Source: GCA-2746795 sp964643965 (GTDB taxonomy: Bacteria; Chloroflexota; Anaerolineae; Promineifilales; Promineifilaceae). Taken from it: 64,000 bases of DNA. The notes below the pieces were generated by a model, which ran no database searches, was not told where the DNA came from, and worked only from the letters and a program-made list of their open reading frames with translations. The DNA is taken from assembly GCA_964643965.1 (NCBI GenBank), contig CAZXVH010000010.1:1-64000 (forward strand), in the 5' to 3' direction. Shown in pieces: positions 35,496 through 44,359 of the stretch. Every line of letters starts with the position of its first letter. The first letter of the stretch is position 1. Made by a program: the position numbers and the translations under genes.

Positions 35496-36641
35496 TCAGC
35501 CAATCACAGAAATATTCTCCGCTTTCAACTTCGCCTTCGTCAACTTACTGGCGTCCTTCTCACCCGTTTCCAACAACCAACAAGCCGCATAATGCTCCTG
35601 CCCATAATCCTTAAACGGCGGTTCCTCTTGAGAGCAGCGCTCAAACGCCAGCGGGCAGCGCGTATGAAAACGGCAGCCAGTTGGTGGATTCAGCGGGCTG
35701 GGCACTTCCCCTTGCAGCAAAACACGCTGCCGCTTCACCGTCGGGTCTGGAATGGGAATAGCTGACATCAAAGCCTGCGTATAAGGATGCAGCGGATCCG
35801 TATACAAATCTTCTCGCGTCGCCATCTCCGCCATCTTACCCAAATACATCACCCCCACCCGGTCACTAAAATGCTCCACCACACTTAAATTATGGGCAAT
35901 AAACAAATAAGTCAGTTCAAAATCCTTCTGCAAATCCTTGAGAATATTCAAAACCTGGGCCTGAATAGACACATCCAACGCCGAAACAGGTTCATCACAC
36001 ACAATAAACTTGGGCCGCAGCGCCAGGGCGCGGGCAATGCCAATCCGCTGCCGCTGTCCCCCGGAAAACTCATGTGGATACCGGCGAGCATGATCCGCCT
36101 GCAAACCTACCCGGGACAGCATCTCAATGACAATATCGTACCGCTCCTGATTTGATTTATCCGTATGAATGCGCAGCCCCTCCGCAATACTCTCCCCCAC
36201 CGGCGTCCGCGGATCTAATGAAGAATATGGGTCTTGAAAAATAATCTGCATATCACGGCGCAGTTGAATCAACTCCTTACTGCTCAACTTATACACATCC
36301 CGGCCATCAAAATACACAGAGCCAGACGTAGCCGGAATCAGGCGTAAAATGGTGCGCCCCACCGTCGTTTTACCGCAGCCAGATTCACCCACCAGCCCAA
36401 ATGATTCCCCCTCATAAATGAAAAAGCTGACATCATCAACCGCCTTCACCTGATTAGAAACCCGGCGCAATAAACCGGAATGAACCGGGAAATACTTCGT
36501 CAGGTTCTTCACTTCAACCAGAACTTTTCTTTTTTTCTGGGGCGTCGCCTTGTCTGATTCCTCAATCGTTTCTCCAATTTCTGGAGAAACAAGATCGAGA
36601 TCGACAGGCATCATATCGTCTGTGCGCATTTCCTCTGTCAC
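35496..36641 (-). CDS. oppF: Peptide ABC transporter ATPase, OppF/DppF type
   Basis: A 381-aa ATPase. Walker A is 'GLVGESGCGKTTVGR', the signature is 'HEFSGGQRQRIGIARALAL', and Walker B is 'FIVCDEPVSALDVS', with the switch His in 'FIAHNLSVVEHF'. The C-terminal oligopeptide-transporter extension has 'SPLNPPTGCRFHTRCPLAFE', with cysteines that can hold a 4Fe-4S cluster in DppF/OppF. The first ~35 residues are extra and acidic. It overlaps the upstream oppD by 4 bases (GTG start). It belongs with the Opp locus, which has a second DF pair on the other strand. Confidence 0.92.
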   Translation of the reverse strand: MTEEMRTDDMMPVDLDLVSPEIGETIEESDKATPQKKRKVLVEVKNLTKYFPVHSGLLRRVSNQVKAVDDVSFFIYEGESFGLVGESGCGKTTVGRTILRLIPATSGSVYFDGRDVYKLSSKELIQLRRDMQIIFQDPYSSLDPRTPVGESIAEGLRIHTDKSNQERYDIVIEMLSRVGLQADHARRYPHEFSGGQRQRIGIARALALRPKFIVCDEPVSALDVSIQAQVLNILKDLQKDFELTYLFIAHNLSVVEHFSDRVGVMYLGKMAEMATREDLYTDPLHPYTQALMSAIPIPDPTVKRQRVLLQGEVPSPLNPPTGCRFHTRCPLAFERCSQEEPPFKDYGQEHYAACWLLETGEKDASKLTKAKLKAENISVIG

Positions 36642-37639
36642 CCTGCATCCTCCTGATCATACAGCCAACAGCGAACCCAATGGTTAGGCCACATTTCAAT
36701 TAAATCAGGCTCTTCTATCGTACATCTTGTCAGATTATGCTCAATCCGTGCCTGACAGCGAGGCGCGAACTTGCATCCGGCCGGCAATTGGATGAGATTA
36801 GGCACAGAACCGGGAATCGTCACCAACTCCTTTTCCGCCTGTCCTAACACCGGCGTGGAACCGATGAGAGCGGCCGTGTATGGGTGCTTTGGCTGGGCAA
36901 ACAACTCCTCCACCGACGCCTCTTCCACAATACGGCCGGCATACATCACATCCACCCGATCACACATCTCCGCTACCACCCCTAAATCATGAGTAATCAG
37001 GATAATGGCTGTATCCATTTTAGATTTCAAATTTCGCATCAGATCCAAAATTTGCGCCTGAATCGTCACATCCAGCGCCGTCGTCGGTTCATCCGCAATC
37101 AGCAGTTCAGGCACACACGCCAGGGCCATGGCAATCATCACCCGCTGCGCCATCCCCCCAGACATTTCATGAGGATAAGCTCGCGCCCGCGATTCCGGTT
37201 CAGGAATACCCACCATGCGCAGTAGTTCAATAGATCGTTCACGCGCCTCTTCCTTACTCATATCCTGATGAACATGCAGTACCTCAGTCACTTGATCCCC
37301 AACCCGAAAAACAGGGTTCAAACTGCTTTGTGGTTGCTGAAAAATCATGGAGATGCGATTACCACGAATAGTCGCCATGCGAGCTTCAGACAGCTTGAGC
37401 ATATCCTCGTTATCAAACATAATCTCGCCGGCCACAATCCGCCCTGGTTGGCTAATCAGCCGCATAATAGAGAGCGAGGTTACGCTCTTACCACAGCCAG
37501 ACTCCCCCACCAAACCGAGGATTTCACCACGCTTAACAACGATATCAACACCATCCACCGCCCGAACAACGCCAGCTTCAGTGAAAAATTGGGTCTTCAA
37601 ACCCCGTACTTCAAGAATATTTTGGTTGTTGTTTCCCAC
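36638..37639 (-). CDS. oppD: Peptide ABC transporter ATPase, OppD/DppD type
   Basis: A ~333-aa ATPase with Walker A 'GLVGESGCGKSVTSL', 'MIFQQPQSSLNPVF', signature 'HEMSGGMAQRVMIAMALAC', Walker B 'LLIADEPTTALDVT' and the C-terminal 'LPAGCKFAPRCQARIE' Cys motif. I place the start at the GTG at 37639, where similarity begins; an ATG at 37732 would add 31 non-conserved residues. The pair OppD-OppF is divergent from the binding protein at 38022 and likely energises the same or a related permease. Confidence 0.9.
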   Translation of the reverse strand: MGNNNQNILEVRGLKTQFFTEAGVVRAVDGVDIVVKRGEILGLVGESGCGKSVTSLSIMRLISQPGRIVAGEIMFDNEDMLKLSEARMATIRGNRISMIFQQPQSSLNPVFRVGDQVTEVLHVHQDMSKEEARERSIELLRMVGIPEPESRARAYPHEMSGGMAQRVMIAMALACVPELLIADEPTTALDVTIQAQILDLMRNLKSKMDTAIILITHDLGVVAEMCDRVDVMYAGRIVEEASVEELFAQPKHPYTAALIGSTPVLGQAEKELVTIPGSVPNLIQLPAGCKFAPRCQARIEHNLTRCTIEEPDLIEMWPNHWVRCWLYDQEDAG

Positions 37640-37799
37640 TGTTTTGGTCTCTTCTTCCTTCAAGTATGCGAAAATTCGCTTAACTCTAACACAGGGGGGA
37701 GTGGCAAGCAACGGCTGAACCAATGGTTTCATAAGCTGTCAAAGGCTTTTAAACAAATTCCCAATCTCCTTAAAATACGCCATTTCGAGAACAACCTAT

Positions 37800-37828
37800 T
37801 TGTTTTTTCAATTACACACTGCTAGAAT
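37800..37828 (+). promoter_or_regulatory. Promoter for the oppA operon
   Basis: TTGTTT (37800-37805), 17-bp spacer, TAGAAT (37823-37828). The expected start near 37835 gives a ~185-base leader before oppA. No obvious riboswitch was recognised in this leader; the rest of 37733-38021 shows nothing else. Confidence 0.5.
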
Positions 37829-38021
37829 GTAGAGGCAATAAGGTGTTTTTTGAGTGACATTTTTGTCCACCATAAAAACGAGGAGGAAGAGTCTATCGGA
37901 TAAAATCCCATTAAACAAACAAATTTCTGTTTTATTTGACCCACTCATCCGAAGAACCAATGGCAATTTATGTCTGGTAAGGATGAGTCAGTTTTAACAC
38001 CTAATATGGAGAGAGAAAGAA

Positions 38022-40643
38022 ATGAAAAAGTTAATGCTCCTTGTGGCAATGGTAATGCTGGTAGTCCTGGCAGCTTGTGCGGCTCCACCGGCAGAACCTG
38101 TAGAAGTTACTCGCGTCGTTTCGACCGATCCAGAAGTGGTTGAAGTCGAAGTAACCAAAGTCGTTGAAGCCGAACCAGAAGTGGTTGAGGTGGAAGTAAC
38201 CAAAATCGTTGAAGTTCAAGTGCCAGTCACACCGGAACCGGAACCGATTGACCGTAATGGCGGCCGAATGGATACCATTATCTTCATTCGTGAACCCAAT
38301 CAAGATGCTGCCATCGCTCGTTTGGCCGCTGGCGACATTGATGTCTTCGCCGATGACGTAGCGGGTAAAGCGCTGGTGGAAGCCATCGCCGCTGCCGGCA
38401 ATATCCAAACTCGCACCCAGTATGGTCTGTTTGATGAGATTTTCTTCAATAATGGCGTTTGCGCTGATGAAGCACTTCTCAATCCCTTCCAAAACGCCAA
38501 GTTGCGCGAAGCCATGAACTATGCCATCGACCGCAATTATGTGGCCGATGAACTGTATGCCGGTTTAGCCGTGCCCAAGATCATATCCTATGTCGAAGCC
38601 GGTCTTGACCGTGGTTTGATTGCTCCTGAAATCAAAGCTTTAGAAACCAAATATGCTTATGATTTAGAAAAGGCGCGTGAAATCGTCACCACCGAAATGG
38701 AAGCGATGGGCGCCACCATGGAAGGTGGCAAATGGATGTACAATGGCGCCCCTGTTACCATGAAAGGACTGATCCGTATCGAAGATACACGCCTGGCTAT
38801 CGGTAACTACTTCGCCAATCAAATGGAAGAGTTGGGATTTACGGTAGAGCGCATCGAGCGTACCTCCGGTGAATTAAGCCCGATCTGGATTGGTACAGAT
38901 CCGTCCGAATGCGAATGGAACTGGTACACAGGCGCTTGGAGCCAAACGGCCATTTCCCGTGAAGATGGATCCTCCTTTGAACAATACTACACAGATCGCC
39001 TCCTGCCCTGGGCAAACCAAGCTGTCTTCGAGACGCCAGCACGCTTGGACGAAATATCATTAGATCTATTCAATAACAATTTCTCGAATATAGACGAAAA
39101 GCTTGACCTCATTCGTGAAGCATTGCCGCTGACCTTTGAGATGTCACCCCGTGTGTGGGTTACCACCCGTACCACCCTCGTCCCCTTTAGCGATAACGTC
39201 AGTGCAACCACCGACCTCGCTGCCGGTCTTAGCGGCGCTGCCATGTGGCCCTGGACAACCTATATCACTGATCAGGTGGGCGGTTCCATGACCATCGCCT
39301 TGCCTGATGTTTGGGTAGAACCATTCAACCCCATTGGCGGCTCTAACTGGGTCTTCGATAGCATGATCAAAAATGGCGTCTCGGATCAAGGCTTCTTGCC
39401 TGATCCCAACACCGGTTTGAACTGGCCCAGCCGTGTTGACCATGCTGAAGTGGTTGTCCGCGAAGGCTTCCCCATGAATGTCACCCATGATTGGGTAACC
39501 CTTTCCTTTGCGCCAGAAATCGCTGTGCCAGATGACGCTTGGGCTGGTTGGGATGCAGAGAACCAGGTGTTCTTAACAGCTAGCGAAGTCTACACCGAAC
39601 CACAAACGGCCGTTGTCAAAAGCACCGTTTATTATCCCGAAGATATGTTCGAGACAGTCAAGTGGCATGATGGTACTCCCCTCAGCGTAGCTGACTTTGT
39701 CATGGGCATGATCACCAATTTCGACCTGGGTGATGAAAACAGCCCCTACTACGATGAAAATCTAGTTTCCAATCGCGATCAGTTCCTTTCCGCCTTCAAA
39801 GGTATCCGCATCGTCTCCACAGACCCGCTCATCATTGAACATTACAGCGACGCGCCCAGTCTCGATGCTGAGAATTCCGTTGTTAGCTGGTTCCCTGATG
39901 ATGTCAGCGCCTACGACTTTGCTGACGCCGCCTGGCACAATATGGCTCTCATGTTGCGCGGCGAAGAACATGGTGGTTTTGCTTTCACCACAGACAAAGC
40001 GAACACCAACGAAATCGAATGGACAAACATGGTCGCCGGTCCCTCTTTGCAAGTATTTGCAGATGAACTTACAGGTGCTCAAGAAGAAGGGTTTATTCCT
40101 TACGCCGCCACCCTCGGCCAATTCATAACCGCTGAAGAAGCGGACCAGGCTTACAGCAACCTGGCTGAATTCGCTCGTCGGTATGGCCACTACTATCTAG
40201 GCACTGGCCCCTACTTCTTGCAAGGCGTCTTCCCGGTTGAAGGACAAGCCATCTTGGCTCAGAACCCGAATAGCGTCGACGCCACCAACCGTTGGGATCG
40301 CTTTGGACCGCCAGCCATTGCCCAAATCGAAATCGATGGCCCCGGCCGTGTCACTATTGGCGAAGAAGCGGCATTCGATGTCTACCTTGACAACAAGGGC
40401 ACTGGCGAACCGTATGCCATAAGCGACGTCACCAGCGTTCAATACCTCTTGTTTGACGCCAGCAACAACCTGGTTGAAAATGGTCAGGCTGAAGCAGATA
40501 GTGATGGCTTGTGGACGGTTACATTGAGCGCGGACACAACGAGCGCTCTGGTAGAAGGATCCAATCGCCTTGATATCGTCGTTATCTCTAACCTGGTCGC
40601 TCTCCCCAGTTTGGGCGAGTTCCCATTCGTAACGGCTCCGTAA
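38022..40643 (+). CDS. oppA: Peptide-binding lipoprotein (SBP family 5) with permuted domain order
   Basis: An 873-aa secreted lipoprotein: signal helix, lipobox 'LAAC' with C19, then a Val/Glu-rich tandem linker (~25-75, two copies of an EVVEVEVTKVVEAEP-like unit). The two lobes appear in reverse order compared with other family-5 proteins. The segment 'AAIARLAAGDIDVFA' and 'FQNAKLREAMNYAIDRNYVA', normally in the second half, is at ~96-175. The normally N-terminal elements 'ETVKWHDGTPLSVADFVMG' and 'GTGPYF' are at ~544-563 and ~727-732. An Ig-like beta domain (~765-870) ends the protein. The single frame is intact with normal codon use. GGAGAGAG precedes the ATG. It should deliver peptides or similar solutes to the permeases encoded next. 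Confidence 0.9.
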   Translation: MKKLMLLVAMVMLVVLAACAAPPAEPVEVTRVVSTDPEVVEVEVTKVVEAEPEVVEVEVTKIVEVQVPVTPEPEPIDRNGGRMDTIIFIREPNQDAAIARLAAGDIDVFADDVAGKALVEAIAAAGNIQTRTQYGLFDEIFFNNGVCADEALLNPFQNAKLREAMNYAIDRNYVADELYAGLAVPKIISYVEAGLDRGLIAPEIKALETKYAYDLEKAREIVTTEMEAMGATMEGGKWMYNGAPVTMKGLIRIEDTRLAIGNYFANQMEELGFTVERIERTSGELSPIWIGTDPSECEWNWYTGAWSQTAISREDGSSFEQYYTDRLLPWANQAVFETPARLDEISLDLFNNNFSNIDEKLDLIREALPLTFEMSPRVWVTTRTTLVPFSDNVSATTDLAAGLSGAAMWPWTTYITDQVGGSMTIALPDVWVEPFNPIGGSNWVFDSMIKNGVSDQGFLPDPNTGLNWPSRVDHAEVVVREGFPMNVTHDWVTLSFAPEIAVPDDAWAGWDAENQVFLTASEVYTEPQTAVVKSTVYYPEDMFETVKWHDGTPLSVADFVMGMITNFDLGDENSPYYDENLVSNRDQFLSAFKGIRIVSTDPLIIEHYSDAPSLDAENSVVSWFPDDVSAYDFADAAWHNMALMLRGEEHGGFAFTTDKANTNEIEWTNMVAGPSLQVFADELTGAQEEGFIPYAATLGQFITAEEADQAYSNLAEFARRYGHYYLGTGPYFLQGVFPVEGQAILAQNPNSVDATNRWDRFGPPAIAQIEIDGPGRVTIGEEAAFDVYLDNKGTGEPYAISDVTSVQYLLFDASNNLVENGQAEADSDGLWTVTLSADTTSALVEGSNRLDIVVISNLVALPSLGEFPFVTAP

Positions 40644-40664
40644 TCCCCACCTCAGTTTAGGATG

Positions 40665-40698
40665 AAATGGGAGTGGTTTAAAACCACTCCCATTTTTT
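40665..40698 (+). terminator. Strong terminator after oppA
   Basis: AAATGGGAGTGGTTT and AAACCACTCCCATTT form a 15-bp stem ending in TTTTTT. It should lower expression of the permease genes relative to the binding protein. Confidence 0.85.
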
Positions 40699-40832
40699 AG
40701 ACTTAGGCAGTACAAGACTACGATGTTATAATGCTCTCGAGGCGGCTAAGACCCGTTTCGAGAGCATATATTTAAACTCAAAAACTTTCTGAGAAATGTT
40801 TGTTACCCTAATTGCTTAAGGAAAATAATGAT

Positions 40833-42011
40833 ATGAGTCAAGAACTGATTCAACCGGCGGGGGAAGGAGAGCAAACCATACTCCAAACACAAATCGATCT
40901 TGAGCAAGTGCAGGATGAAGAGCGCAAAGCGAGTCGGCAAGCGGCAATACGCCTGCTTCGCTATACCACTTTAAAACTCTTAGTCCTCTTTTTCACCGTC
41001 GCCGTTGGCGTATATATCACCGTATTAGTGGCCAACATGGGCGGGTATGTCGATAAAATTCGTCGCTCACAGATACGAGAATCTGTAACATTAGCAGCCA
41101 CCGCTGACAAAGAGTTTCAAAAGCTGCCAGCAGCAGAAAAACGAGCGATCTTAGATGAGCGCATTGCCATGCAAGAACGCCGCTATAATTTGGATCAACC
41201 ATTTATTTTGCGCAGCTTTACTTATCTCTCGGACGCGCTAACGTTAAGGCTCGGTTTTTCAGAGGGGCTTACCAGTGACAGCGGCTCTCGCCTGGTGCGA
41301 AATATCATTCTGGAGCGGCTACCTTCAACCCTCGTCTTATTTGGCACAGCAAATTTACTGGTGTTTTTCGTGGCTTTATTCTTTGGGTTGATGCTTTCTC
41401 GGAGCTATGGCAGTTTTGCCGATAAAGTTGTATTGGGGTTGGCGCCTACTTCTGCGGCGCCAGCCTGGTTCTATGGCTTGTTTCTCATTTTAATTTTCGC
41501 CGGCCTGCTACACTTGTTGCCCTTTGGCGGTATGGTCAGCGCCCCCCCTCCAGAAAACCCTCTGGAATATGCCCTGAGTGTGATGAAACACATGATCTTA
41601 CCCACGGCAGCGGTCATGATCAGTGCGGTATTCATCACTATTTATAACTGGCGTACATTCTTTTTGATCTACTCTAGCGAAGATTATGTGCAGATGGCTA
41701 AAGCGAAAGGGTTGACGGATCGTATGATTGAGCGCCGTTATGTGCTGCGCCCCACTCTGCCCAATATCATCACCAGCTTTGCTCTCTTGCTGATTACCTT
41801 ATGGAGTGGCGCTATTATTTTAGAAACGGTATTCAACTGGCCTGGTATCGGCCAACTTTACTTTAGAGCTATTGGCATTTATGACACACCGGTAATTCTG
41901 GCTAATACAGTCGTTTATGCTTATTTATTAGCCATCACTGTTTTCTTATTAGATTTCATTTATGCCTTAGTTGACCCACGTGTGAGTGTTGGCGGGGATG
42001 AAAAACGATGA
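40833..42011 (+). CDS. oppB: Peptide ABC transporter permease, OppB type
   Basis: A 392-aa permease. Its C-terminal half has the coupling motif 'EDYVQMAKAKGLTDRMIERR' (EAA loop) and the usual end 'DFIYALVDPRVSVGG'. Six core TM helices are visible. Two parts are unusual: a charged cytosolic N-terminal extension of ~40 residues, and ~95 residues between TM1 and TM2 ('RESVTLAATADKEFQKLPAA' ...) that would face outside. The ATG at 40833 has AAGGA upstream; a TTG seven codons earlier is an alternative. It overlaps oppC by 4 bases. Confidence 0.9.
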   Translation: MSQELIQPAGEGEQTILQTQIDLEQVQDEERKASRQAAIRLLRYTTLKLLVLFFTVAVGVYITVLVANMGGYVDKIRRSQIRESVTLAATADKEFQKLPAAEKRAILDERIAMQERRYNLDQPFILRSFTYLSDALTLRLGFSEGLTSDSGSRLVRNIILERLPSTLVLFGTANLLVFFVALFFGLMLSRSYGSFADKVVLGLAPTSAAPAWFYGLFLILIFAGLLHLLPFGGMVSAPPPENPLEYALSVMKHMILPTAAVMISAVFITIYNWRTFFLIYSSEDYVQMAKAKGLTDRMIERRYVLRPTLPNIITSFALLLITLWSGAIILETVFNWPGIGQLYFRAIGIYDTPVILANTVVYAYLLAITVFLLDFIYALVDPRVSVGGDEKR

Positions 42012-43369
42012 ATTCCCTTAAACGATTTTTTGAACAGATCAAACATTACCCATCGGCTATTGCTGGCCTAATCATTATTAGCTTACTCCTCATCACCTCT
42101 GTGGTAGTACCCTTCGTTATTCCCTACGACGAAGCGGTGAGACTATGGCGAGGCGGCGAAAATATCTGGGCAGAATATCCGCGAAATGCATGGCCCACCT
42201 GGTATAATTTTTTTAACGACGGGAAACTGCCCGAGACCATTCGATTCCGCACAGTGGATGGAGATGGTGAAGTTACCATGGAGCAGCTTTCCGCTGATAC
42301 GCGAGAAGTTACCTATTTATTTGAATTCGATTTCCCTTATGATACCTTCCCCCCGGAAATCAATCTGTTTGCAAACGCCACCTATTCAGAAAAACAGCCG
42401 TTTATCGAAATGTTATGGATTACACCTGACGGCCGGGAAATCCGGGCCGGTGAATTTTCTCCCAGTGCTTCTAGTTCATTCCGTTTCTCTCAAGATAGCC
42501 GCCTGCAACGCCGTCTGGAACGGGAAACTGGCATAGCGGGTGTCGCAGCTGAAAAAGGCCTCTTTGATGATCCGGAAAAGGAAGGTTTGCAACCATTAAA
42601 AGGTACGTATACGCTCCAAGTCAATACCCTCTTATTTGAAGAAAATTCCGATGTTAATCTGTCATTTGTCATTTATGGGTTGGTACACGGCTTTGCCGGT
42701 ACAGATCATCAGCGGCGTGATTTATCGGTAGCGCTGCTGTGGGGGACGCCTATTGCTATGTCATTTGGCATATTAGCAGCGGTGGGCACCACCGTCACGA
42801 CAATGAGCATTGCGGCCATTGGCGTCTGGTTTGGCGGCTGGTTAGACGGGACCATTCAACGCCTGACGGAGATCAACGCCATTCTGCCCCTGCTGCCCAT
42901 CCTTATTATGGTAGGCACGTTTTATTCACGCAGTATCTGGCTCATGTTGGGGCTGGTCATATTGCTCAGTATTTTTGGTATCTCGATCAAAAATTATCGA
43001 GCCATTTTCTTGCAGGTGCGTGAACTGCCTTATATCGAAGCGGCGCAATCATATGGCGCCAGCAATATGCGCATTGTGTTCCGCTATCTCATACCCCGAA
43101 TATTGCCCTTGATTATCCCTACCCTGATTATCTTAATACCCTCCTTTGTCTTCTTAGAAGCCTCCCTCGCCGTTCTTGGTCTTGGCGATCCGGTTTTGCC
43201 TACCTGGGGCAAGATCATTCAAGATGCTTTCTCTAAGGGCGCTTTGTTCAATGGTTACTATTACTGGATTTTGGAACCGGCCGGCCTGCTCATGATCGCT
43301 GGCCTGGGATTTGCCCTGGTAGGTTTTGCCTTAGATCGTATTTTCAACCCCAGATTGAGGGAGCTTTAA
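42008..43369 (+). CDS. oppC: Peptide ABC transporter permease, OppC type, with large external insertion
   Basis: A 453-aa permease, ~150 residues longer than usual OppC (~300). TM1 ('SAIAGLIIISLLLITSVVVP') is followed by ~170 beta-rich soluble residues (~55-230; e.g. 'EVTYLFEFDFPYDTFPPEIN') before the conserved permease core, which has the EAA loop 'PYIEAAQSYGASNMRIVFRY'. The insertion should lie on the outer face, where it could contact the binding lipoprotein. It is translationally coupled to oppB (ATGA overlap). Confidence 0.9.
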   Translation: MNSLKRFFEQIKHYPSAIAGLIIISLLLITSVVVPFVIPYDEAVRLWRGGENIWAEYPRNAWPTWYNFFNDGKLPETIRFRTVDGDGEVTMEQLSADTREVTYLFEFDFPYDTFPPEINLFANATYSEKQPFIEMLWITPDGREIRAGEFSPSASSSFRFSQDSRLQRRLERETGIAGVAAEKGLFDDPEKEGLQPLKGTYTLQVNTLLFEENSDVNLSFVIYGLVHGFAGTDHQRRDLSVALLWGTPIAMSFGILAAVGTTVTTMSIAAIGVWFGGWLDGTIQRLTEINAILPLLPILIMVGTFYSRSIWLMLGLVILLSIFGISIKNYRAIFLQVRELPYIEAAQSYGASNMRIVFRYLIPRILPLIIPTLIILIPSFVFLEASLAVLGLGDPVLPTWGKIIQDAFSKGALFNGYYYWILEPAGLLMIAGLGFALVGFALDRIFNPRLREL

Positions 43370-43373
43370 GATT

Positions 43374-44348
43374 ATGGAAGAAATGAATGGCAATTTGCTC
43401 GAAGTAAAAGATTTACGGCTTTTCTTCAAAACGCGCGGCGGTATTGTACAGGCAGTGGATAACGTCGACTTCACCTTAAAGCGGACCCATGCCACCGTTA
43501 TCATCGGTGAATCGGGCTGTGGCAAAAGTTCAATGGCAAAAGCGATCCTGCGTCTTTTGCCTCGCAATATCCATACCTATGATGGGCAGGTTTTGCTAAA
43601 CGGCCAAGATATTATGAAGCTGGATGAGGAAGATTTCCGCCGTTCTGTGCGCTGGAAACGGATTTCTATGGTGCCTCAAGCGGCCATGAATGCCTTAAAC
43701 CCGGTGATGCGTATTGGCGATCAGGTGGCAGAACCCGCCATGGTTCATATGGGCTTAAACAAGAAAGATGCGATTGAACAGGCGGCGCGCATGTTTAATC
43801 AGGTGGGCGTGCCCACTGACTTCTTGTATCGTTATGCTTTTGAATTAAGTGGTGGGATGCGCCAACGAGCGGCGCTGGCTATGTCGCTGGTGACGTTACC
43901 AGAATTAGTAATTCTGGATGAGCCGACTTCTGCTCTGGATGTTTTGACCCAGGCTAACATCATGAACTTGATGAAACGGGTTAAAAGCCAGATGGAAACC
44001 AGTTTCATTTTAATTACCCATGATATTGCCACTTCCAGCGAACTAGCCGACAGTGTGGCTGTGATGTATGCCGGCCAGATTGTGGAAGTTAGTGATGCAC
44101 GCCAATTTTTTCACGCCCCCTTACATCCTTATTCACGAAAATTAATGGCTAGTGTGCCTCGGTTAAAGGTGGATGTAGAGCCTGAATTCATTATCGGACA
44201 GCCACCCAGTTTACTGAATCCGCCCACGGGCTGTCGTTTTGCGGATCGTTGTAGTGATCGTTTTGAAAAGTGCGTTCAAGAGCCGCCGATGGTTCAGGTA
44301 GGAAACCGGCAAGTTAAATGTTGGCTGCATGTTGAGGATGAAGGATAG
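43374..44348 (+). CDS. oppD: Peptide ABC transporter ATPase, OppD type (second copy)
   Basis: A 324-aa ATPase with Walker A 'VIIGESGCGKSSMAKA', signature 'FELSGGMRQRAALAMSLV', Walker B 'LVILDEPTSALDVL' and the oligopeptide C-terminal motif 'LLNPPTGCRFADRCSDRFE'. It follows oppC by 4 bases and pairs with the oppF copy just downstream. A second DF pair is on the opposite strand at 35.5-37.6 kb. Confidence 0.92.
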   Translation: MEEMNGNLLEVKDLRLFFKTRGGIVQAVDNVDFTLKRTHATVIIGESGCGKSSMAKAILRLLPRNIHTYDGQVLLNGQDIMKLDEEDFRRSVRWKRISMVPQAAMNALNPVMRIGDQVAEPAMVHMGLNKKDAIEQAARMFNQVGVPTDFLYRYAFELSGGMRQRAALAMSLVTLPELVILDEPTSALDVLTQANIMNLMKRVKSQMETSFILITHDIATSSELADSVAVMYAGQIVEVSDARQFFHAPLHPYSRKLMASVPRLKVDVEPEFIIGQPPSLLNPPTGCRFADRCSDRFEKCVQEPPMVQVGNRQVKCWLHVEDEG

Positions 44349-44359
44349 GAAAACAGTCC

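Noticed and set aside
38022..40643. oppA as two genes fused by error or a frameshifted pair
   Set aside because: One uninterrupted frame with one signal peptide, continuous codon use, and one copy of each lobe in reversed order. Permutation explains it better than fusion.
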